From Conus ventricosus (Eukaryota > Mollusca > Gastropoda > Neogastropoda > Conidae), in NCBI GenBank assembly GCA_018398815.1, contig CM031607.1, positions 88,006,719 to 88,070,718 on the forward strand: 64,000 nucleotides of DNA, in the 5' to 3' direction. Each line of letters begins with the position of its first letter. Within the stretch, counting starts at the first letter, position 1. The translations under genes were made by a program, and so were the position numbers. Under the pieces are notes generated by a model that had not been told where the DNA came from, made no database searches, and worked only from the letters and a program-made list of their open reading frames with translations. Of the stretch, positions 25,665-38,448 are shown one piece after another.

Positions 25665-26150
25665 GAAAAAAAAAATAATGATAATTATAATAATGAATAC
25701 TTATATAGCGCCTGTTCTCGGCTAGAGACCAAGCTCTAAGCGCTTTACAGTCCACATTTGTTTACACATTGGGCTGCCTACCTGGGTAGTGGCGTCTGAA
25801 GAGCTGCCAGCTGACGCTTCATTCAGTCGTTTCCCCTGTCATCCAGTCATTGTCGTCCAATATCGTTCACTCAATATCCTTACTTCCTTCATTCTTTCAA
25901 TTTTGCACGCAGGGTGCATGCTTTGTGTAACGTGTCATCCATACCAACGGCCAAACTGGCGTTCTCTTCCGAAAGCTGGTGATGGGATTTTACGTGTGTG
26001 CAAGATATTATGCGTGCGTTCACACACGAAACCTCGGTTTATAGTCTCATTCAAAAAACCAACAACAATTGCTTTATGTACTTAGAGGTGGCTGAAATGG
26101 AACCAAGTCGCCTGCGGCTAAGTAGATAAAGCAATAATTATTTATTATTT
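25665..26150 (+). repeat. Dispersed repeat with TATATAGCGC ... AAGCGCTTTACA motif
   Basis: After an A/AAT-rich run comes ATACTTATATAGCGCC, then AGCTCTAAGCGCTTTACAG. About 300 bp later come a CACGAAACCTCGGTTTATAG word and an AT-rich tail. I recall this combination as a dispersed repeat in aquatic invertebrate genomes. The class is not settled, and no coding region remains. Confidence 0.55.
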
Positions 26151-26891
26151 TTAAAAAAATCTTTGTTTAGATTCTGGACTTATTTTGTCAAAAACAGCCA
26201 AGTTCAGTAAGGAGAAGATGGGGAAAAAAGAGAAGAAAAATTGGTAGAGATGATTGCGATTTAGTCACCTTATCGATTGGTTTTGTTGTTAGCCATTTTG
26301 ATTTTCTGTTGGTCAAGTCAAAAGCACGGAATAACAAGGAAGATTTGGGTCTCCTTAATCTGCCATTGTTGTCATGTGCTAGGAGAAGTGCAACTGGCAG
26401 TGCTGTTGGGTCTGAGTTGAAACATTGCATACATGTGCTACTCTTAAATTCGAAATACCTTATGTAAAATTTCAGAATGCCTCACTATATGCTTTTGAGA
26501 TCTCGACAACTGTGGTACTGATGAAATAGTTCGGGAGGAGTTTTGTGAAGCCAGATGCAAAATGTTCATGAATAAACTGTCATAACAACATGAACTGTAC
26601 ATTGCACAATGTGTCTGACAAACTGAAGCTTTTAAGGGATGATTGACAGTGTGGATGCTTTTAGACGGTTGGTTAGTGATAAACTTAAGTCTTGACAGTT
26701 TAGTTACAGTGTGGAGGCTTTTTGGATGGTTGGTTATGAATGTCTCCACTGTAGTATCGTCCTCTCTGTGAAGATCCCTCCCTAGTAAGACCTGATTTTT
26801 CAGAGTTACGACAGGAAGGGTCCACTGTAGTGTAAACACAGGAGAAGGTAAAGAAATGTACAAAAATGGATGCGTGTTGTGTGAGGGTTGA

Positions 26892-27023
<132 letters not shown>

Positions 27024-27284
27024 TAAGCTGTGAAGTTTTGTGCAGTTTTTGTCATGACACTGGGCTGGAGTGAAGGGGGAGGATTTCGTCTTCACCTTTA
27101 CACTCCTGATCTTAGCAGATGACCCTGCATTTCATTCCCTTGACAGTTGTTGGAAAAGATCTGAGCATTAAGACAGAGGTTTCGGTAGTGTAGTTTAAGG
27201 CAGAAATGATTTTCATTTGCAGTGTGCTCAGATTCAAGCCCTCAGAGTTGTAAAATATAATTTTTTTGTTTTTATTGTGTGTAA

Positions 27285-29635
27285 CAATGAATGGTAGTGA
27301 TAGGGGACTGCATTTTATAGGATTGTTGATAGATTAGTGGTTCACCGTTAGTATGGAGTGTAAATGAATGGGTAGTGATAGGGGACTGCATTTCATAGGA
27401 TTGTGGACAGATCAGTGGCTCACTATTTGTATGGAGTGTAACAGTGAATGGCAGTGATAGGGGACTGCATTTCATAGGATTGTTGACAGTTTAGTGGCTC
27501 ACTGTATTGTGTGTAGCAATGCATAGCAGTGATAGGGTACTGCATTTCATAGGATTGTTGACAGATTAGTGGTTCACTGTATTGTGTGTAACAGTGAGTG
27601 GTAGTGATAGGGTACTGCATTTCATAGGATTGTTGACAGTTTAGTGGCTCACTGTATTGTGTGTAGCAATGCATAGCAGTGATAGGGGACTGCATTTCAT
27701 AGGATTGTTGACAGATTAGTGGTTCACTGTATTGTGTGTAGCAATGAGTGGTAGTGATAGGGGACTGCATTTCATAGGATTGTTGACAGAATAGTGGTTC
27801 ATTGTATTGTGTGTAACAATGAGTGGTAGTGATAGGGGACTGCATTTCATAGGATTGTTGACAGTTTAGTGGCTCACTGTATTGTGTGTAGCAATGCATA
27901 GCAGTGATAGGGGACTGCATTTCATAGGATTGTTGACAGATTAGTGGCTCACTCAGGGCTGCCTACCATCCCGGAGTATCCGTATTTGTCCCCCGAAATA
28001 ATGAAATCATGCAGCCTGTCCCTGGAATCCACTTTTTTATTCTATGTCCCGCGAAAAAAAAAAATTCGGGATAAAAAAGAACAACAACAAAAAAACGAAG
28101 TCGAGTTCGTCAGCTGATCACCGACTGACCGACTTCGGTCGTGGCCATCCTGACCAAATCCGTCGGAAAGACCCGAACATTGCCGAACTGACTAGTGCGC
28201 ATGCGCATACACCGTCTTCCCGAGTTTTGAAAGCGAGAAAATGGACGCGAAACGGAAAGCGTAAAAATGCCGACGACGATCTCGAGTATGGGGCTTCTCT
28301 CAAGAAGAAGAAACGTCGGCAGACATTCCTGTCAAAATATACGGAAACCTGGCCGTTCATCAAGCGTGGCAAGATTGAGACTTACGCGTCTTGTGAAATT
28401 TGTGCGTGTGAGTTCTCCATCGGATCTGGAGGTAGGATTAAATAACCCGTCATGTCGCCACTGAAAAGCACAAGAAGAACACAAAAATCCGTGAGAGCGA
28501 GAAATCTTGTAACATTAGCGGATTCTTTCAGCGCGCTCAGACATCAACCAGTCAGGAAACTTTTGACGTCATAAGAGCTGAAACGATGATGGTTGACCTT
28601 GCAGCTGAACTGAATTTGCCGATTGCTGCGCTGGACAAGCTAAACAGAGGCGTTAAATTGATGTTTCCTGACTCGGACATTGCAAAGAAGTTTCAGTGTG
28701 CTAGAAACAAAGTAGCATTGTAGAAGTTGTACATAGTGTAAATAAAGGTAAGCTTTCACTTTAATGTTGATGTGGTTGTGATATGTGCTACCGCTGCATG
28801 TGTCCCTGGAAATCAGTCAGTGTCCCTGGTTTTGAAAAAGTATGTCCCTGAAAGAGGCGGAAGGGGGTAGGCAGCCCTGCTCACTGTATTGTGTGTAACA
28901 GTGAGTGGTAGTGATAGGGGACTGCATTTCATAGGATTGTTGACAGATTAGTGGCTCATTGTATTGTGTGTAACAATGAATGGTAGTGATAGGGGACTGC
29001 ATTTCATAGGATTGTTGACAGTTTAGTGGCTCACTGTATTGTGTGTAACAGTGAGTGGTAGTGATAGGGGACTGCATTTCATAGGATTGTTGACAGATTA
29101 GTGGCTCATTGTATTGTGTGTAACAATGAGTGGTAGTGATAGGGGACTGCATTTCATAGGATTGTTGACAGATTAGTGGTTCACTGTATTGTGTGTAGCA
29201 ATGAGTGGTAGTGATAGGGGACTGCATTTCATAGGATTGTTGACAGTTTAGTGGCTCACTGTATTGTGTGTAGCAATGAGTGGTAGTGATAGGGGACTGC
29301 ATTTCATAGGATTTTGACAGTTTAGTGGCTCACTGTATTGTGTGTAGCAATGAGTGGTAGATAGGGGACTGCATTTCATAGGATTGTTGATAGATTAGTG
29401 GTTCACCGTTAGTATGGAGTGTAAATGAATGGGTAGTGATAGGGGACTGCATTTCATAGGATTGTTGACAGATTAGTGGTTCACATGTATTGTGTCTAAC
29501 AATGAATGGTAGTGATAGGGGACTGCATTTCATAGGATTGTTGACAGATTAGTGGTTCACATGTATTGTGTGTAACAATGAATGGTAGTGATAGGGGACT
29601 GCATTTCATAGGATTGTTGACAGATTAGTAGCTCA
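27285..29635. repeat. 75-bp minisatellite, about 19 copies, split by a transposon
   Basis: GGGGACTGCATTTCATAGGA and GTGGCTCACTGTATTGTGTG recur every 75 bp (starts at 27451, 27526, 27601). About nine units lie before and ten after the hAT-like element at 27954-28879. Because 75 is a multiple of three, long false open frames result on the minus strand. Confidence 0.97.
27954..28879 (+). mobile_element. hAT-like element A, 926 bp, 6-bp TSD
   Basis: The ends are CAGGGCTGCCTACC and its exact complement. The direct repeat CTCACT flanks it at 27948-27953 and 28880-28885. It carries only the N-terminal part of a transposase (about 28230-28723) with a CEICACEF zinc-finger half and a following HVATEKHKK. 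This copy is frameshifted near its start codon and before the finger's histidines. A shared 3' end has AATAAA and GGTAAGC. It is a close copy of the element at 55110. Words of type GTCCCNG recur near both ends. Confidence 0.93.
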
Positions 29636-29639
29636 GGCC

Positions 29640-30800
29640 CCGCTAAATGAATAGCAACAGCTAAAGAAAAAAAAAATGCTTAGACTGTATGGTGTGTTCA
29701 CACTTCAGACATCAGTGGCAGTGAGTGACTGCTGCACATGCTGGAGAAAACGTTTATAATCTCTTTTTAGCCTGATGGAGTTGATGAAAGTTTGAACTGC
29801 ATATCTCACGGCATATCTTTACAGACAGTTATCGGTACACAATGAGACATATGAAAAGTGAAAAATTGCATTTTCTTAACCCTCTTTTTTTTTAATGATT
29901 TTTAAAAGAATTGTTAGCGAGTCCACCAAACAACAGGGATTAATAAATTACAAGACCACTTTCAGGACACTGAAAAGGAAGAACGAGCAATTATTTACCT
30001 TCTCGTAGTTGGTGGAAGATGGGCGGTGAAAATTTGTTTCAGTTTCCACCTGCAATCATGTCGTTTTGAAACTAACTTTTGTATAGTGTTGTCGACATTG
30101 ATGTGTAGCTTTCAAGGGTAATGTAGACCCTTTCTAGGCGCTCTAAAACTGATGGCATTATGGACTGACACTTCCACAGCGACACTAGTGGACATGAAAT
30201 AGCATGGCACTCAGTGAAAAGTGGCCGCTGTCATACTAAACTAACTAAATGGCGGTAGGATGATATGATGTGAGTAGATGTTTTCTCCAGTTTTAAATGT
30301 GGGAAGAATTAATACCACACCAAGCAAATGGTTGTGTGGGTTGATGCTTTCCTCCCACTTTTAATAGGGAGAAGAGTGACTGTTTCATGTCTTCGTTCTT
30401 TTATAGAACTGTTGGCTTTCATCCAAGATTCCAGGGTCAAGCAGATCTGTTTACCCATAGGATTCACTGTGTTTTGTACACGTGTTTTGTGCAAATACGA
30501 TGAGTAAGATGAACGGGAAAAAAAAAATCTCAAGACGAAATTCTGGAGCAGTAGTTGCACATGCGATGTATAACCATTGTTTTTGAACGCTACTACCAAA
30601 AGGTGACAGCTTGCGCAAAATCGCGCGCATGAACTCTCGTCTGGATGATGTTGAAACATTAGCAGGGAATCCCCTGCTTTAAATAAAATTCACAATTTGG
30701 AAGACGTATGCACACAGTTTTTTAAAATAATTTTTTTTTCAGGAAAATACGCTGACTTTGATTTTACATGAACAGCAGCTATAGGGTAAACAGGTCTTGT
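29640..30800. other. Intron 8 unique stretch
   Basis: No recognisable gene or transposon. Confidence 0.5.
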
Positions 30801-30810
30801 CAAGTAATGT

Positions 30811-31515
30811 GTGAAGGTAGTGTGTTCTTTCACCTGTCTTATCCAGATGTCTGTGTGTGTTGGTGATGACTGAAGGTAGTGTGTTCTTTCACCTGTCTTC
30901 ATCCAGATGTCTGTGTGTTGGTGATGGCTGAAGGTAGTGTGTTCTTTCACCTGTCTTCATCCAGATGTCTGTGTGTGTTGGTGATGGCTGAAGGTAGTGT
31001 GTTCTTTCACCTGTCTTCATCCAGATGTCTGTGTGTGTTGGTGGTGGCTTCCATTGAGGATTTCAGGGACAAGTAGTGTGTAATGTGTGAAGGTAGTGTG
31101 TTCTTTCACCTGTCTTCATCCAGATGTCTGTATGTTAGTGATGGCTTCCATTGAGGATTTCAGGGACAAGTAGTGTGTAATGTGTGAAAGTAGTGTGTTC
31201 TTTCACCTGTCTTCATCCTGATGTCTGTGTGTGTTGGTGATGGCTGGAGGTAGTGTGTTCTTTCACCTGTCTTCATCCTGATGTCTGTGTGTGTTGGTGA
31301 TGGCTGAAGGTAGTGTGTTCTTTCACCTGTCTTCATCCAGATGTCTGTATGTTAGTGATGGCTTCCATTGAGGATTTCAGGGACAAGTAGTGTGTAATGT
31401 GTGAAAGTAGTGTGTTCTTTCACCTGTCTTCATCCAGATGTCTGTGTGTTGGTGATGGCTAGAGGTAGTGTGTTCTTTCACCTGTCTTCATCCTGATGTC
31501 TGTGTGTGTTGGTGA
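30811..31515. repeat. About 60-bp minisatellite ending at the exon 9 acceptor
   Basis: AGGTAGTGTGTTCTTTCACC, TGTCTTCATCCAGATGTCTG and TGTGTTGGTGATGGCT form the unit. Some units carry an extra block, GAGGATTTCAGGGACAAG. The last unit runs into TGTTGGTGACCAG, whose AG is the exon 9 acceptor. Confidence 0.93.
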
Positions 31516-31519
31516 CCAG

Positions 31520-31699
31520 CATCCTGCTGGACACAGAGGGCCACATCAAGCTGACGGACTTTGGCCTGAGCAAAGAGTCCATCTTTGATGAGAAGAAGAC
31601 CTACTCCTTCTGTGGCACCGTGGAGTACATGGCGCGGAGGTGGTCAACAGGAAGGGCCACAGTACTGCTGCCGACTGGTGGTCCTATGGGGTGCTGATG
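31520..31699 (+). CDS. RPS6KA: RSK exon 9: DFG and activation loop, one-base deletion
   Basis: It encodes [20 protein letters not shown], then a segment ending [11 protein letters not shown] with T-loop Ser217 (PDK1 site). Directly after ATGGCGC (about 31629-31635) one base is missing relative to the invariant APEVV motif. Downstream, in the next frame, the sequence is again perfect: [19 protein letters not shown]. Donor ATG|GTCAGT. Everything around the break is intact, so a sequencing or assembly error is most likely. Confidence 0.95.
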
Positions 31700-31764
31700 G
31701 TCAGTGTGCCTTCACTGCTGGGCTTCTGGCCTCTGTGTCTGTTGAGGGGTGGGAGGAGGCCATG

Positions 31765-31780
31765 TGTGTGTGTGTATGTG

Positions 31781-31813
<33 letters not shown>

Positions 31814-31853
31814 TCATATGTGTGTGGGGTGGGGGGGGGGGGGGGGGGGGGGG
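31765..31853. repeat. (TG)n and poly-G shortly after exon 9
   Basis: (TG)n at 31765-31811 and about 22 G at 31832-31853, starting within 70 bp of the exon 9 donor. Confidence 0.9.
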
Positions 31854-32370
31854 ATAACAGGAGAGTCATAGTACTTCTGTTGACTGGTGTTTGAAGCATT
31901 TCTTTCACTGCTGACAATGGATATATCTGCAGTTGAGGCGTCGACTGGTGTTTGAAGCATTTCTTTCACTGCTGACAATGGATATATCTGCAGTTGAGGC
32001 GTCGACTGGTGTTTGAAGCATTTCTTTCACTGCTGACAGTGGATATATCTGCAGTTGAGGCGTCGACTGGTGTTTGAAGCATTTCTTTCACTGCTGACAG
32101 TGGATATATCTGCAGTTGAGGCGTTGACTGGTGTTTGAAGCATTTCTTTCACTGCTGACAATGGATATATCTGCAGTGAGGCGTTGACTGGTGTTTGAAG
32201 CATTTCTTTCACTGCTGACAATGGATATATCTGCAGTTGAGGCGTCGACTGGTGTTTGAAGCATTTCTTTCACTGCTGACAGTGGATATATCTGCAGTTG
32301 AGGCGTTGACTGGTGTTTGAAGCATTTCTTTCACTGCTGACAGTGGATATATCTGCAGTTGACTGGTGTT

Positions 32371-33200
32371 CAGACCTGCCTACCCTTCCGTAATCGTCCG
32401 TAATTTTACGGAAATTAACCCCCCATTACGGAGGTACGATTTTCCGTGCGAAATTACGGAAAAGAAAATTGAAAAACTACGCAAATTTCAGACTCGAAAA
32501 ATTGTCGACTGCTAGACCTTTCCGAGACCGCAGAGTAACTTCCCTTGACTCAAGCCGAAACCACAGATAGTTCGGAACTTGCGATTGGTCAATGTGGTGC
32601 TGTGGGCCAACACGACACGCCATCACATCTGTGCGCGCCATTCGAAGCTTTTTGTTCAGCCATTGTAAGACAAAGTTTCAACCGATTTTTTGCCGGCGAT
32701 TGTGAAAATGGCGGAGAAATCTTCTAAACGTTTGCATGAAACCGATGACGAGGGTTCGAAAACCACTGTGCCACAACGGAAGAAGGCGAAGAAGCAAGTG
32801 TTCCGAAGTAAATACACGCGGACTTGGCCTTGTCATGGACCTGGATTTGTATACTCATTTCTGCTCGGTGTGCAATTCAGACTTCTCCATCGACATGGGG
32901 GAGCAAATGACTGCAAGCGCCATATCTCGGGGAAAATGCACAAAGAGACAGCTGCGAGTGCCTCCAGTCAGAAGATCACATCGTTGTTTACGAAATCCAG
33001 CGAGAGCAGCCGTCAGACCCACACACGGAAGATCACCAACGCAGAAAGACTGTTGTGTGAGCTGATCTGCGAAAACAACTTGTCCCTGAGCTGTGCTGAC
33101 AAGATAGTGGCGAAAATGAAAAGGTCCTTTTCATTTTCGCCACTATCTTGTCAGCACAGCTCAGGGACACACACACACACACACACATTTTTTTTTTTTT

Positions 33201-33231
<31 letters not shown>

Positions 33232-33615
33232 GTTTGTACATTAGGTTCTTCATCAGTGGTGTCATCTGTGGTGACTGCTGTGTAAGTTACAAACTGTCAA
33301 GTATATCACCTTGAATTGACCTGAAACTCCTGTCCTGAGTCCGTCATCTGCCATCATCCCAAGGTATTTTAATTCTGCTTTGTTGTTTTTGTTCCTTTTT
33401 TACTGTTTATATTTTTTGTTAAAATGTTAAAAATGTAGTTGGAGTTTTGTACACATTATTTGTTCAATGTTAAAAATGTAGTTGGAGTTTTGTACACATT
33501 ATTTGTTCAAAAACGCCGTGTATTACGCGTCCGTGGAATTACTGAAGGAAATGCAAAATTACTGAAAATCTCTGTGGTTATTACTGATGAGCACAACATG
33601 AGGTAGGCAGGTCTG
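32371..33615 (+). mobile_element. hAT-like element C, 1245 bp, 6-bp TSD
   Basis: The TIRs read CAGACCTGCCTACC, and GGTGTT flanks it on both sides (32365-32370, 33616-33621). It contains the start of a BED-finger transposase from ATG 32708 (MAEKSSKRLHETDDEG, then KQVFRSKYTRTWPC), an indel, and CSVCNSDFSIDMGE with HISGKMHKE. The coding part ends abruptly at a perfect hairpin (33081-33169), followed by CA, T and G runs. The repeated end words are ATTACGG at the 5' side and ATTACTG at the 3' side. Confidence 0.92.
33081..33169. repeat. Perfect 44-bp inverted repeat with 1-bp loop
   Basis: The left arm (33081-33124, starting TGTCCCTGAGCTGTGC) is exactly complementary to the right arm (33126-33169). 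T at 33125 is the only unpaired base. The left arm is transposase coding sequence (LSCADKIVAKMKR), so the right arm is its fold-back copy. Confidence 0.97.
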
Positions 33616-33780
33616 GGTGTTTGAAGCATTTCTTTCACTGCTGACAGTGGATATATCTGCAGTTGACTGGTGTTTGAAGCATTTCTTTCACTGCTGACAG
33701 TGGATATATCTGCAGTTGACTGGTGTTTGAAGCATTTCTTTCACTGCTGACAATGGATATATCTGCAGTTGAGGCGTCAT

Positions 33781-34675
33781 GGGGAAAAGACGGGGAAACA
33801 GGAAACAAACGCATGCCAGGAATGATTTTTATGTATAATTTTCTTTAACAGAAAATCGAACTGAGTATACAATAAACAACCCAAATCAAATCTTAAAGCA
33901 TTAGGTATTATAGACAGACACTGCATAAAACTGAAAGGTTTCGGCAATTACAATGTAGCGAAGGGAGGCAAAGGCTTAAAGGTGCAGATGACAAGGCATC
34001 CTGCTGGGTGGCTTTCAGTGTGTGTGTGTGTGTGTGTGTATGTGCGGGTGTAAAAATTGGACAATGGAGATAGAGAATATGAAATCTTTCTGCCAATTTC
34101 TTCTTCTTATGTTATGTTACGGCAGAGTATGTTACCAGAGTTCTGCCATTGTCCTAGTGCTAAATTGCGAGAAAATTAGGTGTGAAAACAAGCGAAAGCC
34201 ACCTTTCTGTGTTGGCAGGCTGACTCATCTTATGTTTATATTGGTCAAAACGAGTGAAGTCAACGTCTAGTTAACTTGAGTCTTGATAACATCATCCAGA
34301 TACACAAGCAAATTTTACATTTGTGGAGGAAAAGCCTCTAAATTTTTTTTTTTTTTAAACACAATCAGATGGTTTAGTCCAGGGCAGAGAAATGCTGTAT
34401 TATTACCTGTTTTATATGAAAAAGAGAGTCCCCTTTCTTTTTTTTCTTTTTCTTTTGTACATAGACGATAAAATCAGTCACAGAAGACACTTTGAAACAG
34501 AAGAAAAGGAGAAACAGAACAGTGATTTTTCAAGACTAATAGCTTGGTTTTCACAACTAAAAGTTGGCAAGGAACGGAAGAAAAGATGAGAACACATTGC
34601 TCCCTGTATTCATTGGAACTCTTAGCGTGCGTTGGTTCACCTTGTGACAGTTCTGTTGTGTCTGCATGGTTTCAG
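33781..34675. other. Intron 9, last part
   Basis: A (TG)n lies at 34018-34038, with T runs at 34345-34357 and 34438-34445. No gene was recognised. Confidence 0.5.
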
Positions 34676-34746
34676 TTTGAGATGCTGACAGGGGCACTGC
34701 CTTTCCAAGGGTCAAACAGGAAGGAAACCATGACACAGATCCTGAA
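34676..34746 (+). CDS. RPS6KA: RSK exon 10: kinase C-lobe
   Basis: It encodes FEMLTGALPFQGSNRKETMT then QIL and two bases of Lys. Acceptor TTTCAG, donor CTGAA|GTGAGT, phase 2. Confidence 0.97.
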
Positions 34747-37061
34747 GTGAGTTCACCATGCAGTGTTATCAGTTGTCAGCAGATGGTGTGACGTTCATGT
34801 CTTGTAAAATGCGTCTGTATGTTATCAACTTAATCGGAGTATAAATTGCCCCTGAACTGTAGTGCTAAGATGCTGAATGATGATAGGCTTTAGAAGCAGA
34901 GCGTTACTTAAATTGTATGTAACTGATTTGAAAAAAAGAATTATGTCTCTCCTATTCTTTTCAATTTGTTGTGTGGTTTTGTAATTGAGTTGTATTAAGT
35001 GTTTGACATTGGAAAATAATGAACGATATATCACACCCATAGGGTGAAGAAATATGTTAAACTGTTCAAAATGACCATCTGTTGAAAAAGGAAAAAAGCC
35101 CAGGAATAAAAGTGCCAGGTAATTCCAGTCGTAACATTTACTTTGGACACATTTTCACAGAGTGGGGATGCAAAGTGAGGATAGTGGGATGAACAGCAGA
35201 AGGGCTTGACAGTATCATGTGTGTGACAGTACAGTATGATGTGTGTGACAGTACAGTACGATGTGTGTGACAGTGTGATGTATGTGACAGTACAATAGGA
35301 TGTGTGGTGACAGTATGATGTGTGTGACAGTACAGTATGATGTGTGACAGTACAGTATGACGTGTGTGACAGTACAGTACGATGTGTGTGACAGTACAGT
35401 ACGATGTGTGTGACGGTGTGATGTGTGTGACAGTACAGTACGATGTGTGCGACGGTATGATGTGTGTGACACTACAGTATGATGTGTGTGACAGTACAGT
35501 ATGACATGTGACAGTACAGTATGATGTGTGTGACACTACAGTATATGTGTGTGACAGTACAGTATGACATGTGACAGTACAGTATGATGTGTGCGATAGT
35601 ACAGTATGACGTATGTGACAGTACAGTACAATGTGTGTGACAGTACAGTACAATATGTGCGACAGTACAGTATGATGTGTGTGACAGCACAGTATGATGT
35701 GTGGACGTACAGATGACGTGTGCAACAGTACAGTATGACGTGTGTGACAGTACAGTATGATGTGTGTGACAGTACAGATATGTGTGTGACAGTACAGTAT
35801 GATGTGTGTGACAGCACAGTGTGATGTGTGGACAGTACAGTATGACGTGTGTGACAGTACAGTATGATGTGTGTGACAGTACAGTATGATGTGTGACAGT
35901 ACAGTATGATGTGTGACAGTACAGTATGATGTTTGACATACAGCACGATGTCCATAAACAGTACAGTATATTGTTTGTGACAGTACGTACAATGTGTGTG
36001 ACAGTACAGCACGATGTTTGTGACAGTACAGCACTATGTGTGTGACAGTACAATATGATGTTTGTGACAGTACAGCACTATGTGTGTGACAGTACAATAT
36101 GATGTTTGTGACAGTACACAGCACTATGTGTGTGACAGTACAGTATGATGTATGTGACAGTACAGCACGATGTCCATGACAGTACAGTATGATGTTTGTG
36201 ACAGTACAGTACAATGTGTGTGACAGTACAGCACGATGTTTGTGACAAGTACAGCACTATGTGTGTGACAGTACAATATGATTTTTGTGACAGTACAGCA
36301 CTATGTGTGGTGACAGTACAGTATGATGTATGTGACAGTACAGTATGATGTGTGTGACAGTTACCGCACTATGTGTTGACAGTACAATATGATGTTTGTG
36401 ACAGTACAGCACTATGTGTGTGACAGTACAGTACAATGTGTGTGACAGTAACAGCACGATGTTGTTGACAGTACAGCACTATGTGTGTGACAGTACAATA
36501 TGATGTTTGTGACAGTACAGCACTATGTGTGTGACAGTACAGTATGATGTATGTACAGTACAGTATGATGTATGTGACAGTACAGCACTATGTGTGTGAC
36601 AGTACAGTATGATGTATGTGACAGTACAGCACTATGTATGTGACAGTACAGTATGATGTGTGTGACAGTACAGCACTATGTGTGTGACAGTACAGTATGA
36701 TGTGTGCAACAGTGCGGTATGATGTGTGCGACAGTACAGAATGAATGTATGTGACAATATGATGTGTGTCACAGTATGATGTGTGTCACAGTATGATGTG
36801 TCACAGTATGATGTTGTGCGACAGTACAGTGTGACAGTACCAGCACGATGTGTGTGACAGTACAGTGTGATGTGTGCAACAGTGCGGTATGATTTGTGCG
36901 ACAGTACAGCATGATGTATGTGACAATATGATGTGTGTCACAGTATGATGTGTGTCACAGTATGATGTGTCACAGTAGATGTGTGCGACAGTACAGTGTG
37001 ACAGTACAGCACGATGTGTGTGACAGTACAGTGTGATGCGTGACAGTACAGCATGATGTGT

Positions 37062-38063
37062 CATGGGTCGTAGGGTCCTTTGAAGTCCTTTAAAGTCCTT
37101 ATAATTTAGAATTTTTCAGAAAAGGCCTTTAAAGTACTTTAATTTGACCAAGAAGTCCTTTAATATTTTGTCAAGGGCCTTTAAAATGCAATTTGGTCAG
37201 TTAAAGTCTTTAAATTTTGCGATACAAAAGAATATTTTCGGTTGCGGAAAAGAAGAAAAGAACTTCAGGTATGAAATCAAAAGATCGGCATTTCTGCGGT
37301 CGCGCAAGCAGAGGAATGCTTCTCGCAGCCAGTTTCCTTTCGAAAACTCTCGCGTTCGAGATTTGACGATACTTCCAGGCGCCATCTTGCATCGTTCACA
37401 ACGTGTTTACCTGCTGAAAATTTGAGCCCATTTTTTCGTCCACATGCCGAGCAAATGTTCTTTTCAAGATCGTTGGCTGAGGACAAGGATTACAAGGACT
37501 GGGTGCGGAAAGTTCTGAGCGACAAACATGTCGGGTGCTGTGCGTTTTGCGATTGCTCCATAAACATCGCCTCAGTGGGAGAATCCATGCTAAAGCAACC
37601 CCGAAAAATGTGAAAGAAATCAGAGGAAAGAGAACAGCATCAGAGTGACAGAAGATGCAGTGTTGCTGATTTTTTTTTCGCTGGGGGTTCAACGCAGCCT
37701 CAAGTCATGATGATTCACAGCCAACTCGACAACCTGAACCGACACATGTTTCAGCGTCCACTCCAAGCATGTCAGATAAAGACCTGTGTGTGTGGTGTGT
37801 CAGACCTGTGTACCTCTACAGAACATGAATAGTTTCCACGGAAATGGTCTGTTAATTATGGTCCTATGGTCATACAATCTCGAACCGTGGGGGGGGGGGG
37901 GGGGGGGTGGGGGGGGGGGGGGGGGGGGAGGTGAGGGGAGGGAGGGGACCAAACAAAGAAAGGTCGATAGTGACAGCCCAAGCAAGGGAAATAAACAGAG
38001 TAGGTAAGCTTGTTCTGATATGCCCCCTTCTGTCAGACATGCATGCTGGTTCCATCCCTTTCA

Positions 38064-38102
<39 letters not shown>

Positions 38103-38182
38103 CTCGCTCACTCACACACACAACACACACTTGCTGCTCGTCACTCACGTCACACACACACACACACACACACTTGCTCACT

Positions 38183-38263
<81 letters not shown>

Positions 38264-38271
38264 CCCTTTCA

Positions 38272-38322
<51 letters not shown>

Positions 38323-38330
38323 CACTCACA

Positions 38331-38379
<49 letters not shown>

Positions 38380-38384
38380 GCTCA

Positions 38385-38448
<64 letters not shown>

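Larger units (their letters stand above)
31878..33780. repeat. 61-bp minisatellite split by a transposon
   Basis: ACTGGTGTTTGAAGCATTTC, TTTCACTGCTGACAATGGAT and ATCTGCAGTTGAGGCG recur every 61 bp (31941, 32002). About eight units precede and three follow the element at 32371-33615. Confidence 0.96.

Noticed and set aside
25775..25800. GGGCTGCCTACCTGGGTAGT as another hAT-like terminus
   Set aside because: It lies inside a different dispersed repeat, with no matching second end or duplication.
26444..26863. 139-residue minus-strand frame with a repeated ITNQPSKSIHTV pattern
   Set aside because: It reflects a small local DNA duplication near exon 8; there is no domain or splice support.
27423..27920. 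Repetitive QSYEMQSPITTTHCYTQY frame on the minus strand
   Set aside because: It is the 75-bp minisatellite read in frame; the same peptide appears at 28817-29302 for the same reason.
35138..36214. 358-residue minus-strand frame rich in HTVLSHTSYCTV
   Set aside because: It is a product of the 20-bp minisatellite lacking stops in one frame, with no conserved domain.
35200..37060. CRISPR-like array
   Set aside because: The units are contiguous tandem repeats without unique spacers, in a eukaryotic intron.
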